From CAYMKL01 sp964390805 (lineage in GTDB: Bacteria; Chloroflexota; Anaerolineae; VGOG01), in NCBI GenBank assembly GCA_964390805.1, contig CAYMKL010000010.1, positions 18,903 to 82,902 on the forward strand: 64,000 nt of DNA, read 5' to 3'. The notes beneath the pieces are model-generated. The model ran no database searches and was not told the origin of the DNA. It was given only the letters and a program-made list of their open reading frames with translations. Shown here one piece after another: positions 9,651-18,198 of the stretch (position 1 is the stretch's first letter; every line of letters starts with the position of its first letter). Position numbers and translations under genes: made by a program.

Positions 9651-11150
9651 TTGACGGTGATCAATGAAAGACCTGCCATGGATTCTAAGATACGATCTCG
9701 CTTGAGACCCCTTAGAACAAGCCTGCGCGTCAGAGTCGCCTTGGGCGTCGCGTTGCCGATCGTGTTGGTGCTGTTCTCGCTGTCCTTGATACACTACTGG
9801 CGCGAGCGTCAACTGCTGGAATACCAGATTGGGCTGACCGCGTTGCAGTTGGGCGACATGATGGTAGGCAACCTGCGCCATGCCATGATGGCCAACGACC
9901 GCGAGATGCTCGACCAGATCCTCGCTGACGTGGGCAGAATGGAAAACGTTCATCAGGTGCAGATTCTGGACCTCGAAGGCCGGGTGAAAGTAGACAGTCG
10001 TGGTGAGGAGGAAGGGGAAACTATCTGGCAGCGCGACGATCTTGGATGCATCGAATGTCACCAGTCGCCAGTCGAGCCCTGGCCCCGCGTGGCGGAGTTG
10101 CCCACCTCGACTGGCGTGGTGCAGATTTCCATACCGATCGAGAACGAGCCAAGTTGCACCGGTTGTCACACAGAGGACACTCCTCATTTAGGAGAGTTAC
10201 TCTTTGAAGTGTCTCTCATTGATGTCGGAGAGCATCTCCTCCACAACCTTCAGGTCGACTTGGCTGTCTTGGTCGGAAGCACGGTGTTGGTGACATTGGG
10301 CCTGTATTCGCTGGTGCATTTGCTGGTGGTGCAGAGGGTAGAGGCATTTCGTCGCCCTCTAGCGGAGTTCGCCGCTGGCGATTTCACCTCCCGATTGCCA
10401 TCCCCCTTGGTTCCAGCCGATGAGCTGGATGAGTTGGCCAATACCTTCAACCAGATGGCGCACGAACTCGAGCGCCGTGGTCGCGAGCAAGAGGAGCGCA
10501 GCGAACTGCGGCAGCGGGCCATCGTGGAGGAGCGCGAACGCATTGCCCGTGAACTGCACGATGGGCTGGCTCAACTGCTTGGGTACGTCAACACCAAGAC
10601 GATGGCTGTGCGGCTGATGCTGAAGAATCAGCAGGTGGAGGCTGCTGATCGGCACCTCCTTCAACTCGATGAAGCCACCCGTGAGCTGTCCGTTGATGTG
10701 CGCCAGGCAGTGCTCGGGTTGAGGACAGCGGGGCAAATCGGTGACGGACTGACCGCCATGCTCGGGGACTTCGCCGCTCAGTTTAGCCGCTTCGGCGGTG
10801 TCCCGGTCGAGGTCGTAATCGCGCCGGAGATCCAGGGCCTTGCACTGACTCCCGAGGCTGAACTGCAATTGCTTCGCATCGTCCAGGAAGCGTTGACCAA
10901 CGTCCGAAAGCATGCTTCGGCTACCCGGGCGTGGGTGAGCTTGGAGGTCAACGGCAACATTCTTGAACTAACAATCGGCGACAACGGCAATGGATTCGAT
11001 GTGGAAGGTCATCGTCTCAATGATCGGTCACGCTTTGGATTGAGCACGATGCGAGAGCGGGCTGAGGCCATTGAGGCCGAGTTCAACCTGGACTCCGTGC
11101 CAGGTGCCGGAACCCGGGTCACGGTACGGCTAGCTGAGAGAGAGGGGTAG
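9651..11150 (+). CDS. membrane sensor histidine kinase with two CxxCH haem motifs in its periplasmic domain
   Basis: The order is: membrane helix (about residues 28-48), extracytoplasmic domain with CIECH (about 133) and CTGCH (about 173), second helix (about 203-225), HAMP, HisKA_3 dimerisation box with the phospho-His in ERERIARELHDGLAQ, and HATPase_c (DNGNGF, FGLSTMRERA). The kinase core is NarX/DegS/LiaS-like. The two covalent haem motifs suggest a redox or ligand sensor (NO, O2 or electron state of the cytochrome pool). The start is uncertain: TTG 9651, GTG 9657 or ATG 9678, none with a strong ribosome site. It is co-directional with the NarL-type regulator 5 bp downstream, its likely partner. 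Confidence 0.85.
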   Translation: MTVINERPAMDSKIRSRLRPLRTSLRVRVALGVALPIVLVLFSLSLIHYWRERQLLEYQIGLTALQLGDMMVGNLRHAMMANDREMLDQILADVGRMENVHQVQILDLEGRVKVDSRGEEEGETIWQRDDLGCIECHQSPVEPWPRVAELPTSTGVVQISIPIENEPSCTGCHTEDTPHLGELLFEVSLIDVGEHLLHNLQVDLAVLVGSTVLVTLGLYSLVHLLVVQRVEAFRRPLAEFAAGDFTSRLPSPLVPADELDELANTFNQMAHELERRGREQEERSELRQRAIVEERERIARELHDGLAQLLGYVNTKTMAVRLMLKNQQVEAADRHLLQLDEATRELSVDVRQAVLGLRTAGQIGDGLTAMLGDFAAQFSRFGGVPVEVVIAPEIQGLALTPEAELQLLRIVQEALTNVRKHASATRAWVSLEVNGNILELTIGDNGNGFDVEGHRLNDRSRFGLSTMRERAEAIEAEFNLDSVPGAGTRVTVRLAEREG

Positions 11151-11154
11151 GTAT

Positions 11155-11802
11155 ATGCGCGTCCTGGTAGCTGACGACCACCCTTTGTTTCGCGATGGCA
11201 TAGTTAGCCTGCTTGAGGCGGCTGGCTTTGATGTCGTTGGACAGGCCGGCAACGGTCGGGTAGCTGTCGAGATGGCGCTGGGCCTGCGCCCCGACCTGGT
11301 ACTGATGGACATCACCATGCCGCAGATGACGGGCCTAGAAGCATTGCGCTTGATCAAGGCTGAGTTGCATGAGACACAAGTGGTGATGCTAACTGTCTCC
11401 GACGACAACGCCGATTTGATTGAAGCTGTCAAGGCAGGGGCGCAGGGCTACCTACTCAAAAACCTGAACGCCAGCGAGTTTCTGGAGATGCTTGCGGGAC
11501 TGGAGCACGGCGAGGCTGCCATCACCCGTAAGACTGCCACCCGCTTGATCGAGGGCTTTGCTGACCGGTCTCGCCCGCACTCCGAGCCGTTGGAAAGCCT
11601 TACCCAACGGGAGATAGAAATCCTTCGCTTGGTGGCCGAAGGCCTCCCGAACAGGGCCATTGCCCAGGCGTTATTCGTCAGCGAGAATACCATTAAATAT
11701 CACATGAAGAACGTCCTGCAAAAATTGGGCGTTCAGAACCGGACCGAAGCCGCCACTTCCGCCCTCCGCGCTGGGCTTCTCAAGTCTGACTCTCCCCGCT
11801 AG
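11155..11802 (+). CDS. NarL/FixJ-family response regulator
   Basis: The 215-residue protein has a receiver domain with the acidic pair (ADDH), phospho-acceptor Asp in LVLMDITMP, the Thr/Lys switch residues (MLTVSDDN, GYLLKN), then a LuxR-type helix-turn-helix (LTQREIEILRLVAEGLPNRAIAQ and VSENTIKYHMKNVLQKL). It starts 5 bp after the haem-sensor kinase gene. Its target is probably close by: three TACYYMT-type heptamers lie in the promoter region immediately downstream. Confidence 0.92.
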   Translation: MRVLVADDHPLFRDGIVSLLEAAGFDVVGQAGNGRVAVEMALGLRPDLVLMDITMPQMTGLEALRLIKAELHETQVVMLTVSDDNADLIEAVKAGAQGYLLKNLNASEFLEMLAGLEHGEAAITRKTATRLIEGFADRSRPHSEPLESLTQREIEILRLVAEGLPNRAIAQALFVSENTIKYHMKNVLQKLGVQNRTEAATSALRAGLLKSDSPR

Positions 11803-11821
11803 TTTCTTCGCCGCCCCACCC

Positions 11822-11944
11822 TACCTATTAGGGTAGGATGGACCTACCCCTCAGAGTTGATTCCTTCTCTATCCTGACTACCCCTATTTGCGCTCGGATT
11901 CATACCGATGGGTCTTGCCAGATGCGATCATTTTGTGTTATAAT
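11822..11944 (+). promoter_or_regulatory. sigma70-type promoter with three upstream NarL-like heptamers
   Basis: TTGCCA (11915-11920) and TATAAT (11939-11944) are separated by 18 bp. Upstream are three direct heptamers fitting TACYYMT, the E. coli NarL consensus: TACCTAT at 11822-11828, TACCCCT at 11845-11851 and TACCCCT at 11879-11885. The first also sits in a CCTACC/GGTAGG hairpin that could end the preceding gene. The promoter should drive the pseudo-receiver gene and perhaps the 15-haem cytochrome. The promoter is seen directly; regulation by the NarL-type protein is inferred. Confidence 0.6.
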
Positions 11945-12005
11945 TGCCGAAGGGAAGCTCTGAAAGGTTCAATGATGTCAAGCCGTGTGGTGGGAGGTGT
12001 GCCCG

Positions 12006-12338
12006 GTGCGGAGGCGCGTCGTCATCCTATCAGGCCATTCGCTCTTTGCTGAGGGCGTTGCTAGCCAGCTCCGACAGCACCCACAGGAGTTGGAGGTTGA
12101 GGTTGTGGATATCCGGCAGCCGGATGCGATGGCCCAAATCATCGCTGTCCGGCCGTCCGCCGTGATCCTGGACACCACCGACTCTGAGGTCGCCCGGCTT
12201 GGCCTTATGAGCAGACTGCCACTTGTGCTTCCGGAGCTCAAGATTGTCTGCCTGGACTCACAGCAGGAACACATCCAGGTGGTGACAAGCGAGCAGCTTC
12301 CAGCGGATCAGGTGCGTGATCTGCTCGATGTGATTTAG
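12006..12338 (+). CDS. small degenerate receiver-like protein
   Basis: A 110-residue protein from GTG 12006, preceded by GGGAGG at 8 bp; an in-frame GTG at 11985 has no ribosome site. It resembles the N-terminal half of a NarL-type receiver (RRVVILSGHSLFAEGVASQL, then SAVILDTTD). The acidic pair after strand 1 is replaced by SGH and no DNA-binding domain follows. The Asp in ILDT may be the only remnant of the phosphorylation site. It may be a pseudo-receiver modulating the neighbouring two-component system. Its function is unknown. Confidence 0.6.
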   Translation: MRRRVVILSGHSLFAEGVASQLRQHPQELEVEVVDIRQPDAMAQIIAVRPSAVILDTTDSEVARLGLMSRLPLVLPELKIVCLDSQQEHIQVVTSEQLPADQVRDLLDVI

Positions 12339-12432
12339 CACTTCCCACAGTCAATGGGATGAAAAGAAAGGAGGGTGATAACCAAAGAAGATAGTTCGGA
12401 AGACGTTTGAACAGAGAATCAGAGGAGGATAT

Positions 12433-15400
12433 ATGAGAGACATCAGAAAGTTAGTGGTTCTATGTGTTGTTCTGACGGCCGTGGTGCTCGTTGTCGGCGG
12501 CTGTACGACTCCCACACCTGAGACCATCGAAAAGGAAGTGACCAGGGAAGTGCCGGTCGAAGTCACCCGAGAGGTGGTGGTGGAAAAGGAAGTCACCGTG
12601 GAGGTGGAGAAAGAAGTGCCGGTCGAAGTCACCCGCGAGGTAGAGGTAGAGGTCACGCGAGAGGTGGAGGTAGAGGTCACGCGGGAGGTGGAGGTAGAGG
12701 TGCCGGTGGAGGGAGAGCCAGGCGTGGAGGCGCCCTTCGAGGCGCTCTGGGCTGGCTCCGGGCACGCCGATGCGGAGGCCGAGGCTTTCAGACACTGGGA
12801 CGAGGACGATCCAGTAGAGGTATCCACTAGTTGCGCCAAGTGCCATAGCTCCTATGGGTATCTGGACTTCCTGGGCGCAGATGGCACCGAAGCCGGTGTG
12901 GTGGATAATGCTGCGGCTGTGGACTCGGTGATTGACTGCACCACGTGCCACAACGAAGCAGCCGCCAGCCTGACCAGCGTGGTCATGCCCTCTGGCGTCG
13001 AACTCACCGGTCTCGGCGCAGAGGCCCGCTGTATGCAGTGTCACCAGGGACGCCAGTCCACCGTCAGTGTCAACGATCACGTCGCTGCGGCAGGTGTCGC
13101 CGACGACGACACAGTCAGTGAGGATCTTGCTTTCCGTAACGTCCACTACTTCGCGGCCGGCGCCACGCTCTATGGCGGGCAGGCCATGGGCGGCTATCAG
13201 TACGATGGCAAGACCTACGACGCCAGGTTCGCGCACGTCGAGGGGATAGACACCTGCATAGACTGTCACGATCCCCACACTTTGGAAGTCAGGGTGGAGA
13301 TGTGCAGCGCGTGTCACGTGGATGTGTCCAGCAAAGAAGACCTGGCGGACATCCGACTGCTGGGCTCTGGAGTGGATTTCGATGGCGATGGCGAAGTCAG
13401 TGAAGGCATCGCTGTCGAAATCGAGCACCTTCAGGAGGTCCTCTATGAGGCTATCCAGGCTTATGCCAGTGATGCTGGAACTCCCGTCGTGTACGACTCC
13501 CACGCTTACCCCTACTTCTTCATAGACACCAATGCCAACAGCGAAGCCGATGCTGACGAGGCCAACTACGGCAACAGGTACAATGCCTGGACCGGACGTC
13601 TGCTCAAGGCAGCCTACAACTACCAGTACTCCAAGAAGGATCCTGGCGCGTTCGCTCACGGCGGCAAGTATGTCATCCAGCTCCTCTACGATTCCATTGA
13701 GGACTTGGACGCTGGCCTTGTAGCGGGTCTGCATCGCGACGACGCAGGGCACTTCGCCGGATCAACAGAGGCATGGAGGCACTGGGATGAGGATGGCGAA
13801 GTTCGCAGTTCCTGCGCCAGGTGTCATAGTGCCACTGGCCTGCCGTTCTACCTGGAAACGGGTGTCAATGTAGCCGAGCCTCTGGCCAACGGGATGCTGT
13901 GTTCCACCTGCCATGACCCCGAGACGTACGCTCCGTACGCTGTGGATGAGGTGGAGTTCCCCAGCGGCGCGACCGCCAGCTTTGGCGAGGGGGCGACTTC
14001 GAACCTGTGTCTGAACTGTCACCAGGGACGCCAGTCCACCGTCAGCGTCAACTCCAGAATTGGCGACAACGAGGACGACGCTGTGGTGGAGGGGTTGGGC
14101 TTTGCCAACGTCCACTACTTCGCGGCCGGCGCCACCATGTTCGGCGGGGAGGTCATGGGCGGGTATCAGTACGATGGCAAGACCTACGACGTCAAGTTCG
14201 CCCACGTCGAGGGGATAGATGCTTGCGTGGATTGCCACGACGCTCACACCTTGGAAGTCAAGGTGGAGGTCTGCAGCGCGTGCCACGCGGGCGTGTCCAG
14301 TGCAGAAGACCTGGCGGACATCCGCTTGCTAGGCTCCATTGCGGATTACGATGGTGATGGTGAAGCCACCGAAGGCATTGCCCACGAGATTGAGCACCTG
14401 ACGGAGGTTCTCTACGGGGCTATCCAGGCCTATGCCGCAGACGTGGCTGGCACCCCCATCGTGTACAACTCGCACCGCTACCCCTACTGGTTCACCGATG
14501 CCGAAGAAAGATACGGCACCTGGACGCCTCGTCTGCTCAGAGCGGCCTACAACTATCAGTACGCCAAGAAGGATCCCGGCGCGTTCGCTCACGGCGGCAA
14601 GTACCTCATCCAGCTCCTCTACGATTCCATTGAGGACCTGGATGCTGGCCTGGTGGCGGACATGCACCGCGACGATCCAGGGCACTTTGCTGGGTCTACG
14701 GAGGCATGGCGGCACTGGGATGAGGATGGCGAGGTCAGTGCTTCGTGCGCCAAGTGCCACAGTGCCACTGGCCTGCCCACCTACCTGGCAACGGGAGAAA
14801 ATGTAGCCGAGCCCTTGGCCAATGGGATGCTGTGCACCACCTGCCACGATGATCCCGTCGCGTACACCCGTTACGCTGTGGACGAGGTGGAGTTCCCCAG
14901 CGGAGCCGTGGCAGGCTTTGGCGAGGGGGTGGATTCCAATCTCTGTCTGAACTGTCACCAGGGACGCCAGTCTACCGTCAGTGTTGATGAGCACATCACT
15001 GCGGCGGGCGTCGGTGACGACGAAGTCAGCGGAGATCTTGGTTTCCGTAACGTCCACTACTTTGCGGCCGGGGCCACGGTCTTCGGTGCGGAGGCTATGG
15101 GGGCGTACCAGTACGAGGGCAAAGAGTACGTCGGAGCGTTCGCTCACGTACCGGGCTTCGACACTTGCACCCAGTGCCACGACACTCATAATCTCGAAGT
15201 CAAGGTAGAAGCCTGTGGCACGTGCCATCCCGGCAAAGAGAGTGTCGAAGACATCCGCATGAGCACCACGGACTTCGACGGGGACGGCCACGCGGACGAA
15301 GGCATCGCCCACGAGATCGACCACTTGCAGGAGACTCTCTACGGAGCCATCCAGGCTTACGCCAGCGAGGTTACCACGCCCATCATATACGACTCACACT

Positions 15401-15636
15401 CCTACCCCTACTTCTTCGTGGACACCGACGGGAACGGTGAGGTTGATGCGGGCGAGGCTAACTACGGCAACAGGTACAGAGCCTGGACACCGCGTCTGCT
15501 CCGGGCTGCCTATAACTATCAGTACGCTGCCAAGGATCCCGGCGGGTTTGCTCACAACGGCAAGTATGTCATCCAGGCGCTTTACGATAGTCTGGACGAC
15601 ATCGGCGCCGATACCGCTGGCATGGTTAGGCCTTAG
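12433..15636 (+). CDS. 15-haem cytochrome lipoprotein built of three tandem five-haem modules with EF-hand-like loops
   Basis: The 1067-residue protein starts with a lipoprotein signal (VLVVGGCTT) and a highly charged stalk of TREVEVEV-type repeats (about residues 33-95). Three homologous modules of about 310-330 residues follow. Each has five CxxCH motifs in the same order (CAKCH or CARCH, C[TS]TCH, C[ML][QN]CHQGRQSTVSV, C[IVT][DQ]CH, C[SG][AT]CH), 15 in total. Each module also has a DxDGDG-type acidic loop (DFDGDGEVSEG, DYDGDGEATEG, DFDGDGHADEG) resembling an EF-hand or dockerin calcium site. Modules 1 and 3 have a second acidic loop (DTNANSEADADE, DTDGNGEVDAGE). It is probably a surface electron conduit. 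AGAGGAGG precedes the ATG. Confidence 0.85.
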   Translation: MRDIRKLVVLCVVLTAVVLVVGGCTTPTPETIEKEVTREVPVEVTREVVVEKEVTVEVEKEVPVEVTREVEVEVTREVEVEVTREVEVEVPVEGEPGVEAPFEALWAGSGHADAEAEAFRHWDEDDPVEVSTSCAKCHSSYGYLDFLGADGTEAGVVDNAAAVDSVIDCTTCHNEAAASLTSVVMPSGVELTGLGAEARCMQCHQGRQSTVSVNDHVAAAGVADDDTVSEDLAFRNVHYFAAGATLYGGQAMGGYQYDGKTYDARFAHVEGIDTCIDCHDPHTLEVRVEMCSACHVDVSSKEDLADIRLLGSGVDFDGDGEVSEGIAVEIEHLQEVLYEAIQAYASDAGTPVVYDSHAYPYFFIDTNANSEADADEANYGNRYNAWTGRLLKAAYNYQYSKKDPGAFAHGGKYVIQLLYDSIEDLDAGLVAGLHRDDAGHFAGSTEAWRHWDEDGEVRSSCARCHSATGLPFYLETGVNVAEPLANGMLCSTCHDPETYAPYAVDEVEFPSGATASFGEGATSNLCLNCHQGRQSTVSVNSRIGDNEDDAVVEGLGFANVHYFAAGATMFGGEVMGGYQYDGKTYDVKFAHVEGIDACVDCHDAHTLEVKVEVCSACHAGVSSAEDLADIRLLGSIADYDGDGEATEGIAHEIEHLTEVLYGAIQAYAADVAGTPIVYNSHRYPYWFTDAEERYGTWTPRLLRAAYNYQYAKKDPGAFAHGGKYLIQLLYDSIEDLDAGLVADMHRDDPGHFAGSTEAWRHWDEDGEVSASCAKCHSATGLPTYLATGENVAEPLANGMLCTTCHDDPVAYTRYAVDEVEFPSGAVAGFGEGVDSNLCLNCHQGRQSTVSVDEHITAAGVGDDEVSGDLGFRNVHYFAAGATVFGAEAMGAYQYEGKEYVGAFAHVPGFDTCTQCHDTHNLEVKVEACGTCHPGKESVEDIRMSTTDFDGDGHADEGIAHEIDHLQETLYGAIQAYASEVTTPIIYDSHSYPYFFVDTDGNGEVDAGEANYGNRYRAWTPRLLRAAYNYQYAAKDPGGFAHNGKYVIQALYDSLDDIGADTAGMVRP

Positions 15637-15690
15637 AGCGGGAGACCGTGCTCTCTCCGGGGAGCACCATAGCCTAACTTCAGTAACGAT

Positions 15691-15723
15691 AGGGGGGCAG
15701 GCCGTCTACCGGTCTGCCCCCCT
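15691..15723 (+). terminator. strong hairpin after the 15-haem cytochrome gene
   Basis: AGGGGGGCAG (15691-15700) pairs perfectly with CTGCCCCCCT (15714-15723). There is no clear T-tract, so it is either a transcription stop of modest efficiency or an mRNA 3'-end stabiliser. Confidence 0.6.
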
Positions 15724-15792
15724 GCATCTTAGACGAACGACGCCAACCCGTATAGCGTGCACACGGTAGTTGGCCATGACGCGGAGAAATAG

Positions 15793-15823
15793 AAAAAGCA
15801 GGTCGCCCTGACAACCGACCTGC
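15793..15823 (-). terminator. rho-independent terminator of the PadR-type gene
   Basis: Read on the - strand, GCAGGTCG and CGACCTGC form an 8-bp stem with a 10-nt loop, followed directly by TTTTTCT. It lies 25 bp past the stop codon of the gene at 15848-17368. Confidence 0.85.
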
Positions 15824-15847
15824 CTTATAATCTTACCACCTGTCGTT

Positions 15848-17368
15848 TTACGACGCCAGAAGTTGGTCAAAGGCGTAGCGCTTGGCCACGTTCTGCAGTT
15901 CGGGAGCCAGTTGGCGCAGCGTCCGCTCGAAGGATTGGCGAGCATTCTCCCGCCCGAAACGGTGACTGACTACGTCCAGTTGCGTCAGCAGGAAACGGCG
16001 GTACATCTCCACCAGGTCATCGGTCCTCAGTTGGGGATCGGCCTGATCCTCGATCCTTCCCCGATTGAGGCGTAAGGGCAGATGGGCACATAGCTGGTTG
16101 ACCTCCTCCTCGCAGGCGCGGTCTTCAGGTGAGGCTCGCCAGGCTATGGTGCTACTGCACATCAGCTCGGCGATCTCGCGGAAGACGCGGCGCAGGCGGA
16201 TCTTGTCCAGGTCGGCAGTGCGCACGACTCCCACTGCGACCAGGCAGTAAAAGCCCCGGCTGACTTCGAAGACGGTCAGGCCCAGCTCACGGGCGATGGT
16301 TGCCACGTCCTTGACACCGTCAACGGCAGCCACGATCTGCTCCTCGGCTGGCGTCAGGGACAGACCATCCATGCGCTCGTAAGCGGGGCCCAGCTCAAAG
16401 ATGGCGTCGGCCGAGGGGACCAGCCGCTGGATGATGGTCCAGTTGTCCACCCAACGGCAGCCGCACAGGATTAGGTCCTCGGCGCTGAGAGCCAGGGGGA
16501 CACACCAGTCCTCGCAGCCCGTCTCCTGATCGAAGGTGAATTGCCCTTCCTGCCAGCGAAAGAGATCGCATAGCCCTTCCAATACTTGTTCGGGAGGCGG
16601 TGGGGGAGGGACCGGCTCGTCCTGGCGCAGGCAGGCGGCACAGACAGGTCTCCCCCCTTCAAAGCTGAGGGTGCGGATCACAACCCCATCGGTGATGGTG
16701 AGTGTGCCGCTGTGCCGACCAGAGACGATGAGGCGAATGAGATCGGGCAAATGATAATGGCGCAGGTTACCGCTGAGGATCATCAGTCCTCGCCGGGTGC
16801 CTGCTTCGGCATGGTGTGCCTCTCCCTCACCTTGAATATCACGGATGACGTCGGCCAGCCAGTCATGCTCCATCTCCAGGAAACGACACGTATGATCGAG
16901 GATGGCCAGCTTGAGGGGCGATTGTCCGTCATCCTGTTCCGCAGCCAGGGCCGCCTGGACTTTTTGGGTCTCCTCGGCCAGGAACGCCTGGCGCTGTTCC
17001 AGCAAGGGGATGGCACGCTGCAAGGGGAGCTTGTTCAACAAGTGGATGACCAGGTCATAGGCGAGATAGGTCTTCTCCTGGCTGGCTGCCTGGATCTCCA
17101 TGGCCGCAAAGAAGGCGCTCCGGCCTTCCTCAGTGAGACGGTAAGTGGACTTGCGAGCACTGCGGGCTCCTCGCTGACGCGACTCGGCCACCAGGCCCTG
17201 ATCGCGCAGCTTGCCCAGCGAATAGTAGACGCCGGCCATACTGACGTTGAACCAGGCATCAATGCCCTCGGCCTGGATCTGCTGGTAGAGCTCGTAGCCG
17301 TGCATGGGCCGGTCCAGCAGCAAGCCTAGAAGCAGTAGGTCCGTTTTGGTCGCGACTGGCTTAGTCAT
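15848..17368 (-). CDS. PadR-family regulator fused to a DUF4388 (PatA-like) domain
   Basis: The 506-residue protein has an N-terminal PadR winged helix (LLLGLLLDRPMHGYELYQQI, then MAGVYYSLGKLRDQGLV) and the PadR C-terminal helical region to about residue 175. A DUF4388 domain follows (LSGNLRHYHLPDLIRLIVSGRHSGTL, FRWQEGQFTFD), then an uncharacterised helical tail. The start is set at the ATG preceded by GGGAGGCGG; an in-frame ATG 27 bp upstream has no such site. It is divergent from the FeS-NrfD-cytochrome operon, and an ATACT-N8-AGTAT palindrome lies downstream of that operon's promoter. It probably represses that operon; the signal sensed is unknown. Confidence 0.85.
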   Translation of the reverse strand: MTKPVATKTDLLLLGLLLDRPMHGYELYQQIQAEGIDAWFNVSMAGVYYSLGKLRDQGLVAESRQRGARSARKSTYRLTEEGRSAFFAAMEIQAASQEKTYLAYDLVIHLLNKLPLQRAIPLLEQRQAFLAEETQKVQAALAAEQDDGQSPLKLAILDHTCRFLEMEHDWLADVIRDIQGEGEAHHAEAGTRRGLMILSGNLRHYHLPDLIRLIVSGRHSGTLTITDGVVIRTLSFEGGRPVCAACLRQDEPVPPPPPPEQVLEGLCDLFRWQEGQFTFDQETGCEDWCVPLALSAEDLILCGCRWVDNWTIIQRLVPSADAIFELGPAYERMDGLSLTPAEEQIVAAVDGVKDVATIARELGLTVFEVSRGFYCLVAVGVVRTADLDKIRLRRVFREIAELMCSSTIAWRASPEDRACEEEVNQLCAHLPLRLNRGRIEDQADPQLRTDDLVEMYRRFLLTQLDVVSHRFGRENARQSFERTLRQLAPELQNVAKRYAFDQLLAS

Positions 17369-17435
17369 CGGTCCGCCTCCCTGTCTGCTGCTCATAGTAT
17401 ACCAGAAAACCTGGGAAAAATCAACTCAAACATTC

Positions 17436-17508
17436 TTGACAAAAGGCGAAAAACGTGTTATAATCCACGCTAAGGTATGAATACTAAAATACTCAGTCCT
17501 GAGTATTT
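17436..17508 (+). promoter_or_regulatory. consensus promoter with perfect operator palindrome for the 17.5-23.9 kb operon
   Basis: TTGACA (17436-17441), a 17-bp spacer and TATAAT (17459-17464) form a perfect sigma70 promoter. Downstream, AAATACTCAG (17487-17496) and CTGAGTATTT (17499-17508) make a perfect 10-bp inverted repeat with a 2-bp centre. It contains ATACT-N8-AGTAT, the kind of site PadR-type regulators bind. An extra AATACT half-site is at 17480-17485. Its place after the -10 box suggests repression by the divergently encoded PadR-DUF4388 protein. Confidence 0.8.
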
Positions 17509-17541
17509 ACATCCAGGCTTGTCTCGCTGAGGAGAGAAGAA

Positions 17542-18189
17542 ATGAGTGCAAAATCGGTTTCACGGCGCACCTTCCTTAAATCGGCTCTGGCCGGAGGTGC
17601 GCTGGTTGCTGTGGGCGGTGGGGCAGCCCTGGCCAGTCCGAAACAGGCCGATAAGACGGCAGATTATGCCCTGATCATTGACACCACCAAATGCGTGGGC
17701 TGCGGCGCATGCGAGACAGCCTGCAACCTGCGCAACCACCTGCACGAAGGCCACAGTTACATCCACATCCTGCACCGGGGCGAGGGAGAAGACGAGCGTT
17801 TTCTGCCTGTCCAATGCCAGCACTGTGCCGATCCCCCGTGTGCCCACGTCTGCCCTACCAACGCCACCTACATCCGCGACGACGGGGTGGTGCTCATCAA
17901 TGAAAAGGTCTGCGTCGGCTGCCACTACTGCGAAGTGGCCTGCCCCTATCAGGCTCGCATCTTCGATGAGGGGCGGGGCGTGGCCGACAAGTGCTGGCTG
18001 TGTCTGGACTACGTTTTAGGCGGCGGCGAGCCGGCCTGTGTCCATGCCTGTGTGCTGGGGGCCCGACTGTTCGGTCGCACCGACGATCCGGGCAGTGAAG
18101 TGGCTCAACTAATCGCCTCGGGACAGGCCAAGCCGCTCCGTCCCGAATTTGGCACCGAACCGACGGTGCTCCGCTACATCATCGAGTGA
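17542..18189 (+). CDS. Tat-exported 4Fe-4S ferredoxin subunit (DmsB/NrfC-like)
   Basis: The 215-residue protein has a twin-arginine signal (SRRTFLKSALAGGALVAVGG) and four cysteine clusters of the NrfC/PsrB type: CVGCGACETAC, CQHCADPPCAHVC, CVGCHYCEVAC, and a fourth made of CWLC and CVHAC. Having its own Tat signal places it outside the membrane without a MopB partner, and no molybdoenzyme gene is in this operon. It should pass electrons between the NrfD protein encoded next and the multihaem cytochromes downstream. GAGGAGAGAAGA precedes the start. Confidence 0.9.
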   Translation: MSAKSVSRRTFLKSALAGGALVAVGGGAALASPKQADKTADYALIIDTTKCVGCGACETACNLRNHLHEGHSYIHILHRGEGEDERFLPVQCQHCADPPCAHVCPTNATYIRDDGVVLINEKVCVGCHYCEVACPYQARIFDEGRGVADKCWLCLDYVLGGGEPACVHACVLGARLFGRTDDPGSEVAQLIASGQAKPLRPEFGTEPTVLRYIIE

Positions 18190-18198
18190 GGTGTGACC

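Noticed and set aside
12531..12720. GA-rich tandem repeats as a DNA repeat or regulatory element
   Set aside because: They encode the charged TREVEVEV stalk common in exported lipoproteins, so coding explains the repetition.
15691..15723. Bidirectional terminator serving the PadR-type gene
   Set aside because: The - strand gene already has a better terminator at 15793-15823 with a T-tract; this one belongs to the cytochrome gene.
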